A stretch of 5,429 bases of DNA from Euryarchaeota archaeon UBA257 (GTDB lineage Archaea > Thermoplasmatota > Poseidoniia > Poseidoniales > Thalassarchaeaceae). The translations under genes and the position numbers were made by a program. Shown one piece after another: positions 1-5,356 of this stretch. Every line of letters starts with the position of its first letter. Position 1 is the stretch's first letter. The notes beneath the pieces are model-generated. The model had not been told where the DNA came from. It searched no databases and worked only from the letters and a program-made list of their open reading frames with translations. The stretch spans positions 5,620 to 11,048 of the forward strand of contig DAJO01000058.1 of the NCBI GenBank assembly GCA_002498985.1, in the 5' to 3' direction.

Positions 1-2
1 TC

Positions 3-1373
3 GGACCTTTCCGAACAGATATTGATACATTTAGATTTGAGAATGGTACTGTTTTCCCAGTACTTTATTTGAAAGAGTCATTCCATATAGATGCCAAATT
101 AGCTCAAGTTAATGGCAACCCTGTTGGAGGTAAGTGCCTCAACATCTATCTAGATCCTGAGACTAACACCAGACCTTTCGCAACAGCAATTACTCAAGAT
201 GGAACTGGAGAAATTGAATGGTATTCTGGAGATCCTGATGATAACCCTAGTAGAAAAGGAGTAGAGCCAAGCGGTCAGAAACTTGAAGGTTTTAGAACAA
301 TCAGAATTGCATATGAACCAACAAAAGAATTACCAGGTGGCTGTAAAGCAGAAACAACACCAGTTGTGAATGGTTCATACGAGGATATAGAAGTACTTGT
401 CAGAAGTAAAGTCGATATTCTGTTGAAAGACCATTGGGCAAGAGCAGAAGGGTATCAAGATGGAGATATTGTAACTGGTAAAGTATCAATACTTCGAGAT
501 AGACTTGATGTTTCTGTAGAGGGTGAGACGGTCATTTTCACTTTCCAATACTGGAATGGGACCGGTTATGTAACTAATAATGTAGAATACTCTGTCACAA
601 ATGAAAAGGGTGAAGCCAATTTCAGCTTTGTTTACAGCGGTAAAGAAGTACCCGGTGAAACAAAAGGGAACGAACTCGCTGTGAACGGTCAATGGAGAGT
701 GTTAGTCCACTTCCAAGAATCGGCATTCTTCCAAGAGGAATTTTTGAATAGCACTCCCACAATTATACTCGGAGATATTGCTGCTTCTTCGGACACGAAT
801 TTCTGGACCTTTAGAGTTATTACAGTACTTGGAATTGTATTCTCTTTTGCTCTATTAATTGGCGCAATAATGTATAGAAATTACAATGAAAGAAGAAGAA
901 TTGAAATTATTCGCGGTATTCTAACAGATTCGTTAATGTCTCTCAAAGCTTCTAATGATTACATAGCAACAATATTTGATTGTTACAAGCAATTAGTTAG
1001 ATTCTTCAGAAGTAGAGGGGCTATGAAGAAGGTGTATGAAACCACCAGAGAGTTCGAAGATGCTGTAAATACAATGTTAGGCGGAATAACTCCGCCTGAA
1101 GATTTAGATACATTGTTCTCGATATTTGAAGAGGCAAGATATTCTGATCATGAAATAGGTGCAGATCAAAGAGACCGAGCAATGGAAGCTCTACAGTCAA
1201 TAATCAATCATTTGAGTAATTCACTTGGCGAGAGTATGTTGAACCGAACCTCATCCACTGAGTCAGGACTTTATGGTTCAGTAGTAAAGGCAGGTTCATT
1301 CGTTGATTCCGAAGGTCAGACAAGGATTGCAGGTATTGATGATGATGATGAAAGAGACGGGTTTTCATTATAA
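3..1373 (+). CDS. C-terminal part of a large single-pass surface protein with a cytoplasmic DUF4129-like domain (5' end outside window)
   Basis: The reading frame is open from the left edge (visible start GPFRTDIDTFRF), so the gene begins upstream; 456 residues are visible. The first ~265 are beta-rich and polar, with phrases such as AKLAQVNGNPVGGK and YSVTNEKGEANFSF that look like stacked Ig-like or CNA-B-like extracellular modules. A transmembrane helix follows (bases ~813-875, VITVLGIVFSFALLIGAIMY), then a basic stop-transfer NYNERRR, placing the rest in the cytoplasm. The tail (~954-1208) has the DUF4129 pattern: a helix CYKQLVRFF, then TTREFEDAV, then LDTLFSIFEEARYSDHEIG and a final RAMEALQSI helix. 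The protein ends in an acidic DDDDERD stretch. In other prokaryotes DUF4129 often sits behind transglutaminase-like extracellular domains; any such domain here would lie upstream of the window. The exact role is unknown; attachment, sensing or envelope remodelling are all possible. The TTG at 69 is internal, not a start. Confidence 0.8.
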   Translation, partial: GPFRTDIDTFRFENGTVFPVLYLKESFHIDAKLAQVNGNPVGGKCLNIYLDPETNTRPFATAITQDGTGEIEWYSGDPDDNPSRKGVEPSGQKLEGFRTIRIAYEPTKELPGGCKAETTPVVNGSYEDIEVLVRSKVDILLKDHWARAEGYQDGDIVTGKVSILRDRLDVSVEGETVIFTFQYWNGTGYVTNNVEYSVTNEKGEANFSFVYSGKEVPGETKGNELAVNGQWRVLVHFQESAFFQEEFLNSTPTIILGDIAASSDTNFWTFRVITVLGIVFSFALLIGAIMYRNYNERRRIEIIRGILTDSLMSLKASNDYIATIFDCYKQLVRFFRSRGAMKKVYETTREFEDAVNTMLGGITPPEDLDTLFSIFEEARYSDHEIGADQRDRAMEALQSIINHLSNSLGESMLNRTSSTESGLYGSVVKAGSFVDSEGQTRIAGIDDDDERDGFSL

Positions 1374-1375
1374 TC

Positions 1376-1383
1376 TTTAAATC
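1376..1383 (+). promoter_or_regulatory. candidate TATA box for the ribosomal protein operon
   Basis: TTTAAATC lies 3 nt after the stop of the surface-protein gene, in the only sizeable spacer before the L18e gene. An archaeal TATA box sits about 25 nt upstream of the start site, which predicts initiation near 1403-1406, exactly where the first leader inverted repeat begins. An overlapping AT-rich stretch (1368-1374, TTATAAT) is a weaker alternative. No clear BRE can be assigned. This is a visual call. Confidence 0.4.
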
Positions 1384-1405
1384 TGAAGTCTGTAATTAAC
1401 TGTAT

Positions 1406-1441
1406 TTCGTTAAACAACCACCTTGGCCGCAGTGCAACGAA
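1406..1441 (+). promoter_or_regulatory. leader hairpin 1 upstream of rpl18e
   Basis: TTCGTT (1406-1411) is perfectly complementary to AACGAA (1436-1441), giving a 6-bp stem with a 24-nt loop. The loop holds CCACC (1418-1422), which is also complementary to the 3' arm of the next hairpin. On its own the stem is weak. Its value comes from lying at the predicted 5' end of the operon transcript and immediately before a stronger hairpin. Confidence 0.35.
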
Positions 1442-1445
1442 TTAC

Positions 1446-1487
1446 CCACTTGACGAGTAGTAGCATTCATAACAGGTCGTCAGGTGG
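1446..1487 (+). promoter_or_regulatory. leader hairpin 2 (11-bp stem) upstream of rpl18e
   Basis: The arm 1446-1456 (CCACTTGACGA) pairs with 1477-1487 (TCGTCAGGTGG): ten Watson-Crick pairs and one G-U wobble around a 20-nt loop (1457-1476). The stem ends 24 nt before the L18e ribosome binding site, so it leaves that site free. No T-run follows, which argues against an intrinsic terminator for the upstream gene. It could be an autoregulatory protein-binding leader, an mRNA-stabilising element, or chance. Nothing in it looks like a tRNA or a classic kink-turn. Confidence 0.45.
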
Positions 1488-1510
1488 CCGCGATACCTAA
1501 GAAACGTCGA

Positions 1511-1515
1511 GGGAG
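1511..1515 (+). promoter_or_regulatory. ribosome binding site that sets the L18e start
   Basis: GGGAG lies 4 nt before the ATG at 1520. The in-frame GTG at 1484 has no comparable site and lies inside the 3' arm of leader hairpin 2. This favours the ATG and a 121-residue protein. Confidence 0.6.
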
Positions 1516-1519
1516 TTAT

Positions 1520-1885
1520 ATGAGTAAGAACAACAGAAAGACCAACGCGGCTTTAATCACCTTAATCGGTGATTTAAAGGCCCAGAGCAGGTCAACAGGT
1601 TCTGCACTATGGCGAGACGTTGCATTGCGCCTGGAAACCAGTCGCAGTAATTGGGCTGAACCGAACCTAAGCCGTCTTTCGCGATACGCAGCGAATGAAG
1701 GAATGGTCCTAGTTCCTGGTAAATTACTAGGAAGTGGAGAAGTAGCAGGTAAGCCTAACGTCGCAGCATACAGTGTCAGTTCTGGAGCCCGCTCTAAAAT
1801 TGAAGACGCAGGCGGACGTGTAATCACGATTCGTGAACTAATGAATGAAAACCCAGAAGGATCGGGGGTGAGAATCCTTGGATGA
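1520..1885 (+). CDS. rpl18e: large ribosomal subunit protein L18e (eL18)
   Basis: This is a component of the archaeal/eukaryotic 50S/60S subunit with no bacterial counterpart. The 121 residues follow the archaeal L18e pattern along their whole length: TNAALITLIGDLKAQS at the start, ALWRDVALRLE (29-39), the NLSRLSRYA core (49-57), VPGKLLGSGEV (65-75), VAAYSVSSGARSKIEDAGG (81-99), and the ending NPEGSGVRILG. A longer form from GTG 1484 would add a basic 12-residue extension, but it lacks a ribosome binding site and the family normally starts near here. It is the first gene of the operon; its last 8 bases overlap the L13 gene. Arginine codons are mostly CGN (8 of 11), unlike the AGA-rich ligase downstream, consistent with high expression. 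Confidence 0.95.
   Translation: MSKNNRKTNAALITLIGDLKAQSRSTGSALWRDVALRLETSRSNWAEPNLSRLSRYAANEGMVLVPGKLLGSGEVAGKPNVAAYSVSSGARSKIEDAGGRVITIRELMNENPEGSGVRILG
1867..1872 (+). promoter_or_regulatory. ribosome binding site for L13, inside the L18e gene
   Basis: GGTGAG, preceded by more Gs, lies 5 nt before the TTG at 1878 and within the last L18e codons. It supports TTG as the L13 start, since there is no in-frame ATG nearby; the ATG at 1882 is in another frame. Confidence 0.7.
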
Positions 1886-2363
1886 ATCCGGAACTATAGT
1901 GTACGACGCTACTGATAAGGTGCTTGGAAGACTGGCTAGTGTAGTTGCAAAACAATTACTTTCTGCTAGGAAAGCCGGCAATCCTGTTAGAATAATTGTT
2001 CTGAATGCTGAAAATGCTATTGTTTCAGGGCCGAGAGCTCGTGTAATAGCAGATTATGATTTTAAGTATAAATTAAATCATCCTCGCAAAGGGCCGTTTT
2101 TCCCTAGAATGCCCGATCAGATAATGAAGAGAACGGTTAGAGGAATGTTACCCTACCAGAAGAATAGTAGTGGCCGTAATGCAGTTAGAGATCTGAGAGT
2201 AATGATAGGTCGTCCGGCCAATCTATCAGGAGAAGAATTACCTTCGGGACACACATGGGGCGATACATCTGCTCTAGATCGTCCATTACCAGTCAAGTTT
2301 GTTCGACTTGGAGAAATATCATCATCACTAGGTGTAGATGCGACACGTTGGGGAGGTCAGTAA
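1878..2363 (+). CDS. rpl13: large ribosomal subunit protein L13 (uL13), TTG start
   Basis: This is a universal 50S component. The 161-residue product shows the family pattern: DATDKVLGRLASVVAKQLL (10-28), the RIIVLNAENAIVSGPRA strand region (38-54), the archaeal linker KYKLNHPRKGPFFPRMPD (63-80), and the signature IMKRTVRGMLPYQ (82-94) followed by GRNAVRDLRVMIG. It is slightly longer than many archaeal L13 proteins because of a Ser/Gly-containing C-terminal tail (about 117-161) that ends RWGGQ. The start codon is TTG, chosen from the strong GGTGAG site at 5 nt and because the conserved DATDKVLGR follows at once. It overlaps L18e by 8 nt and is followed by S9 after 2 nt, so translation of the three is probably coupled. 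Confidence 0.95.
   Translation: MDESGTIVYDATDKVLGRLASVVAKQLLSARKAGNPVRIIVLNAENAIVSGPRARVIADYDFKYKLNHPRKGPFFPRMPDQIMKRTVRGMLPYQKNSSGRNAVRDLRVMIGRPANLSGEELPSGHTWGDTSALDRPLPVKFVRLGEISSSLGVDATRWGGQ
2352..2357 (+). promoter_or_regulatory. ribosome binding site for S9
   Basis: GGAGGT lies 8 nt before the ATG at 2366 and overlaps the last L13 codons. It decides against the upstream in-frame ATG at 2255, which would place 37 extra codons wholly inside L13. Confidence 0.7.
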
Positions 2364-2365
2364 AT

Positions 2366-2803
2366 ATGGCTAAGAGAAAAGGTAAAATTTCAGTTGAAAC
2401 CAGTGGTAAAAGAAAGACTGCTATCGCGCGTGCTACCGTTCGTAAAGGAAAGGGGCGTGTTCGAGTTAACAACCAACCTATCCACATTATGGAACCTGCT
2501 CTTGCACGTCGTAAAGCATTGGAACCAGTACAAATTGCTGAAGCAATGGGCCGTTTAAGCGACGTAGATATTGTCGTAGACGTTCAAGGCGGAGGACAAA
2601 TGGGTCAAGTAGATGCAATTAGAACTGCTATAGCTCGAGGATTGGTTCAATGGAACGGCGGAGCTCTTGCAGAGGACGAAGAATTGAGGAATGAATACTT
2701 AAGATTCGATCGCAGTCTTCTCGTAAATGATCCAAGACGCAAAGAACCTAAACATCAAATGGGTCGTGGTGCCCGTGCCAAATGGCAGAAATCATACAGG
2801 TGA
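2366..2803 (+). CDS. rps9: small ribosomal subunit protein S9 (uS9)
   Basis: This is a 30S subunit protein whose basic C-terminal tail reaches the tRNA in the P site. The 145 residues include the N-terminal GKRKTAIARATVRKGKGRV (14-32), the S9 signature GGGQMGQVDAIRTAIARGL (76-94), the RFDRSLLVNDPRRKEPKH stretch (113-130), and the conserved end GRGARAKWQKSYR (133-145). The terminal SYR that touches the tRNA anticodon region is intact. The gene starts 2 nt after the L13 stop and is followed by rpoN after 11 nt. L13 and S9 are neighbours in bacteria and archaea alike; L18e before them and RpoN after them is the archaeal arrangement. Arginine codons lean to CGT/CGC. Confidence 0.96.
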   Translation: MAKRKGKISVETSGKRKTAIARATVRKGKGRVRVNNQPIHIMEPALARRKALEPVQIAEAMGRLSDVDIVVDVQGGGQMGQVDAIRTAIARGLVQWNGGALAEDEELRNEYLRFDRSLLVNDPRRKEPKHQMGRGARAKWQKSYR

Positions 2804-2814
2804 GGTGAAAAGAT

Positions 2815-3021
2815 ATGTTGATACCAGTCCGTTGTTGGAGTTGTGGGAAAGTTATTGCCCACAAGTACGAAGAATACAAAGAAGCAGTAGTAAATGGAGA
2901 AGATGCGAAAATTGTTTTAGACAATTTAGGCATGGAAAGATATTGCTGCCGTAGAATGTTTGTTGCTCATATTGATTTAATCGATGAAGTTGCACCGTTC
3001 AGCATTGCCCGTGAAAACTGA
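2815..3021 (+). CDS. rpoN: DNA-directed RNA polymerase subunit N (Rpb10 homologue)
   Basis: This small structural subunit of archaeal RNA polymerase, homologous to eukaryotic RPB10, helps hold the D/L and B subunits together. The 68 residues begin MLIPVRCWSCGKVI and carry the four zinc ligands in the usual places: Cys7 and Cys10 in CWSC, and the adjacent Cys44-Cys45 in RYCCRRM. The C-terminal AHIDLIDE is also typical. Length and motifs are complete. GGTGA at 2804-2808, overlapping the S9 stop, gives a 6-nt spacing to the ATG. It is unrelated to the bacterial sigma-54 gene of the same name. The rpoK gene that often follows in other euryarchaea is not present before the window continues into a tRNA and the ligase. 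Confidence 0.97.
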   Translation: MLIPVRCWSCGKVIAHKYEEYKEAVVNGEDAKIVLDNLGMERYCCRRMFVAHIDLIDEVAPFSIAREN

Positions 3022-3040
3022 GTTTACACTTAGGTTAGGG

Positions 3041-3054
3041 CTTTGAACCCAAAG
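3041..3054 (+). terminator. short hairpin between rpoN and tRNA-Pro (possible end or processing signal)
   Basis: CTTTG (3041-3045) and CAAAG (3050-3054) are perfect complements around an AACC loop. GGG (3038-3040) can also pair with CCC (3057-3059) across a 2-nt bulge. No T-tract follows, so it is not a typical archaeal terminator. It may be a processing or pausing structure upstream of the tRNA, or chance. Confidence 0.25.
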
Positions 3055-3072
3055 AACCCCCATTGAATTACA

Positions 3073-3150
3073 GGGCCTGTAGGTTAGCTTGGTCTATACT
3101 TCGCGGCTGGGGGTCGCGCGACCCAGGTTCAAATCCTGGCTGGCCCACCA
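3073..3150 (+). tRNA. tRNA-Pro, anticodon GGG, CCA encoded
   Basis: A full cloverleaf can be drawn. The acceptor 5' strand GGGCCTG (3073-3079) pairs with CTGGCCC (3140-3146), with one U-U mismatch at 6:67. U8 A9 come next, then a D arm with AGCTTGG (A14, G18 G19). The anticodon stem is CGCGG/TCGCG (3102-3106 and 3114-3118, one G-U pair), with loop CTGGGGG giving anticodon GGG at 3109-3111 and G37, as expected for proline tRNAs. The variable loop has 4 nt. The T stem is CCAGG/CCTGG with loop TTCAAAT (3128-3134). A73 and an encoded CCA (3148-3150) close it. The anticodon reads CCC/CCU. No intron is visible. It lies 51 nt after rpoN on the same strand with no obvious TATA box of its own, so it may be processed from the operon transcript. 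Confidence 0.93.
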
Positions 3151-3192
3151 TTCTTCCTCAGCTTATGCAAGACATTTCTGAAGTCTCAATAC

Positions 3193-3200
3193 GCATATTC
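3193..3200 (+). promoter_or_regulatory. candidate TATA box for ligA
   Basis: GCATATTC is centred about 30 nt before the ligA ATG. With normal archaeal spacing, transcription would begin at or a few bases before the start codon. The lack of any Shine-Dalgarno-like sequence in the CT-rich stretch before the ATG fits a leaderless mRNA. Confidence 0.35.
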
Positions 3201-3226
3201 AAGTCGCACCCCCCTTCTCAATAGAT

Positions 3227-5356
3227 ATGATTGGTGAGCGACCGTCCGGCGGAGATAAGCAGTCGCTTGTTTCTTGGCTTGCTAAGCAAATTTCATACTA
3301 TTCAAATCTGTATTACAATCAGGCCATATCTGAAATTTCCGATACCGAATTCGATTCTCTATGGGCTGAATTGAAAAGATTAGATCCACATAACCCTCAA
3401 CTTGAAATGGTGGGTTCAGATTCGGTTCCAGGCAGTAAAAAAATTACCCACTTATTTCCTATGCGCAGCCTAGATAAGGCAACTACAATAAAGGAAATTC
3501 ACCATTTTGTTTCTGAAACAACTGCTAGTGGAAAACAGTTTGTTTGTCAGCCAAAACTTGATGGTTCAGCACTTTCTATAGAATACAGAAGAGGTAGGTT
3601 GGTTAGAGCCGCAACGAGAGGGAATGGTACAAGAGGAGAAGACGTTACTGCCAATGCTAGAAGAATTTCTAATGTTCCAGAATCCATTAATTGGAGAGGG
3701 GATTGCCATATTAGAGGTGAAGTAATAATGCCATTATCTGTTTTTCGGAAAAAATATTCTTCGGTTGCTCCCAATCCTCGTAATCTCGCCGCTGGATGTC
3801 TCAGGCAAAAAACAAAGGAATCTGGTAAAGCCAAGCCTGAAGATTTAATTTTTCTTGCCTACGATGTCAGATTTCCGGGACTAGATTCTAAGCATCCAGA
3901 CAGCCCTATGCCTCCAAGTTTTAATTATGATTCTGATTCCAACGAATGGCTTTCATCTAATGGGATACAAATTGCAGGAAATACAGTTGTTAATTCGGAT
4001 AACACTGAAGAATTAACTGAAAAAATTTCTTCTATTACAGAATATTGGACCGAAAAAAGAGATAGCATAGAATGGGAAATAGATGGAGTAGTGATTAAGC
4101 TTGATTTATTATCTAAGAGAGACTCTCTTGGAATGACTGCTCATCACCCTCGATGGGCTCTTGCATGGAAATTCCCTCCTGAAGAGGCGAGTACTGTTCT
4201 AATGGATGTTGATTGGCAGGTAGGTCGAACAGGTACAGTGACTCCAGTTGCTAGAGTCGCACCAGTCACTGTGTCTGGCGTAACCGTTGAAAATGTAACT
4301 TTACACAATTCAGGAGAAGTCGATAGATTAAAAATTTCAATTGGTGATAAGGTAAAGTTAGTTCGGAGAGGGGATGTAATACCAAAAATAGTTGCAGTCA
4401 TTGGTAAAGCAACAATTGCAGATATTGAAGGTAGAATCCATTCAGATGGTGCACAATTCAATGAAAATTTACCCGAATATTCTCAAATCGTTATTCCTAC
4501 TTTGTGCCCAAGATGTGAAACGAATTTGACTCATGATGGTGCATTTATTCGATGTATAAATATGAATTGTCCATCACGTCTAGAGAGAACTGTACTCTAT
4601 TGGGCTAGGTCACTAGAACTTGATGGAGTTGGCGAAAAATTAGTCCAACAATTATGCTCAGAAGGTCTAGTGAAGTCTTTACCTGATCTTTATGAATTGA
4701 AAGTTAGTGATATCTCGAGTCTTGAAAGAATGGGTATAAAATCTGCTTCCAATGTCATAAGAGAATTAGAATCTAGTAAGAAAATGTCGCTAAGTAAGTT
4801 CCTTTCGGCTCTCGGTATTCCGGGGATAGGCCCTGAGTTAGCTACTTCTGTTGCGACTAAAGTCTCATCAATAGAAAACCTCTTAATTTTAGTCAACAAA
4901 AGAAATGAAGAAATTGTAGAAAATAATTCTGCAATTGACCAATTAATTGAAATTGATGGTATAGGAGCTAAGGTAGCAAGCCAGATTCTTGATGGCTTGG
5001 CAATTAGGATGGACACAGTGCGCAGACTCCAATCACATCTAGAAATTCATTCTGAAGCAAAGCCTTTGTCAAACGGTTCTTTAATCGGGAATACATTTTG
5101 TATAACTGGGACTTTGACACGTTCTCGTAAAGAAATAGCATTATTGATAAAATCAAATGGAGGTAAGATTGTAAATTCTGTTTCCAAGAATCTGAGTTAT
5201 TTAGTTGCGGGTGATTCAGCAGGTTCAAAACTTGAGAATGCTAATAGACTTGGAGTTGAAGTGATAAACGAGAGTCAGTTAAATGAGATGTTAGAAGCAG
5301 AAGAAATAACAAATATTTCCGAAGAGAACGCTCAAAAATCTCTGATGGATTTCTAA
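3227..5356 (+). CDS. ligA: NAD+-dependent DNA ligase LigA
   Basis: It seals 3'-OH/5'-phosphate nicks using NAD+ as adenylate donor, in replication and repair. All domains of the bacterial family are present in 709 residues (typical length ~670). Domain Ia (about 14-60) has YY at 29-30 and SDTEFD at 38-43. The nucleotidyltransferase domain has catalytic Lys110 in KLDG, TRGNGTRGEDVT (130-141), RGEV (Glu165), NPRNLAAGCLRQ (183-194), IDGVVIK (Lys291) and WALAWKFP (Lys315). An OB fold follows (QVGRTGTVTPVARV, then TLHN). The zinc finger has Cys427, Cys430, Cys443 and Cys448. Four helix-hairpin-helix motifs span about 465-588 and a BRCT domain about 618-690. The last ~19 residues are a tail ending QKSLMDF. 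The usual Glu two residues before the catalytic Lys is Gln108 here. Arginine is mostly AGA. Most archaea use an ATP-dependent ligase, so transfer from bacteria is likely somewhere in its ancestry. The start is the first ATG, in good register with domain Ia. Confidence 0.97.
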   Translation: MIGERPSGGDKQSLVSWLAKQISYYSNLYYNQAISEISDTEFDSLWAELKRLDPHNPQLEMVGSDSVPGSKKITHLFPMRSLDKATTIKEIHHFVSETTASGKQFVCQPKLDGSALSIEYRRGRLVRAATRGNGTRGEDVTANARRISNVPESINWRGDCHIRGEVIMPLSVFRKKYSSVAPNPRNLAAGCLRQKTKESGKAKPEDLIFLAYDVRFPGLDSKHPDSPMPPSFNYDSDSNEWLSSNGIQIAGNTVVNSDNTEELTEKISSITEYWTEKRDSIEWEIDGVVIKLDLLSKRDSLGMTAHHPRWALAWKFPPEEASTVLMDVDWQVGRTGTVTPVARVAPVTVSGVTVENVTLHNSGEVDRLKISIGDKVKLVRRGDVIPKIVAVIGKATIADIEGRIHSDGAQFNENLPEYSQIVIPTLCPRCETNLTHDGAFIRCINMNCPSRLERTVLYWARSLELDGVGEKLVQQLCSEGLVKSLPDLYELKVSDISSLERMGIKSASNVIRELESSKKMSLSKFLSALGIPGIGPELATSVATKVSSIENLLILVNKRNEEIVENNSAIDQLIEIDGIGAKVASQILDGLAIRMDTVRRLQSHLEIHSEAKPLSNGSLIGNTFCITGTLTRSRKEIALLIKSNGGKIVNSVSKNLSYLVAGDSAGSKLENANRLGVEVINESQLNEMLEAEEITNISEENAQKSLMDF
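5333..5353 (+). other. PIP-box-like C-terminal peptide of LigA (QKSLMDF)
   Basis: The final seven residues (703-709) fit Q-x-x-[L/I/M]-x-x-[F/Y], the core of PCNA-interacting peptides, and sit at the extreme C-terminus on a polar linker, a common place for such motifs in archaeal replication proteins. The second aromatic of the full consensus is missing because the chain stops. Residues 691-702 before it are acidic and probably flexible. The function is inferred from the motif alone. Confidence 0.4.

Noticed and set aside
69..71. TTG as the start of the surface protein
   Set aside because: The frame continues open to the window edge with protein-like sequence, and no ribosome binding site precedes the TTG.
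1338..1349. GAT repeat (four copies) near the end of the surface protein
   Set aside because: It is short and simply encodes an acidic Asp stretch; it is not a meaningful repeat array.
1484..1519. N-terminal extension of L18e from GTG (MAAIPKKRRGSY)
   Set aside because: It has no ribosome binding site, its start codon lies in the leader hairpin arm, and the family begins close to the ATG at 1520, which has GGGAG in front.
1374..1519. A tRNA (for example tRNA-Leu, found before L18e in haloarchaea) in the leader
   Set aside because: No T-loop TTCAAAT-like motif, CCA or matching acceptor arms could be found.
2255..2365. S9 starting 37 codons earlier inside L13
   Set aside because: The extra residues do not resemble S9, and the ATG at 2366 has a GGAGGT site and is followed at once by the conserved basic N-terminus.
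2727..2954. Open frames overlapping S9/rpoN and several minus-strand frames opposite ligA and L18e
   Set aside because: They lie across well-supported conserved genes in other frames, resemble no family and lack start signals; they are coding shadows.
3311..3355. Tyr30 and Phe42 in domain Ia of LigA, where E. coli has His23 and Tyr35
   Set aside because: At first this looked like a loss of NMN-binding residues, but as I recall the M. tuberculosis LigA also has YY and EFD in these places, so they are ordinary family variants.
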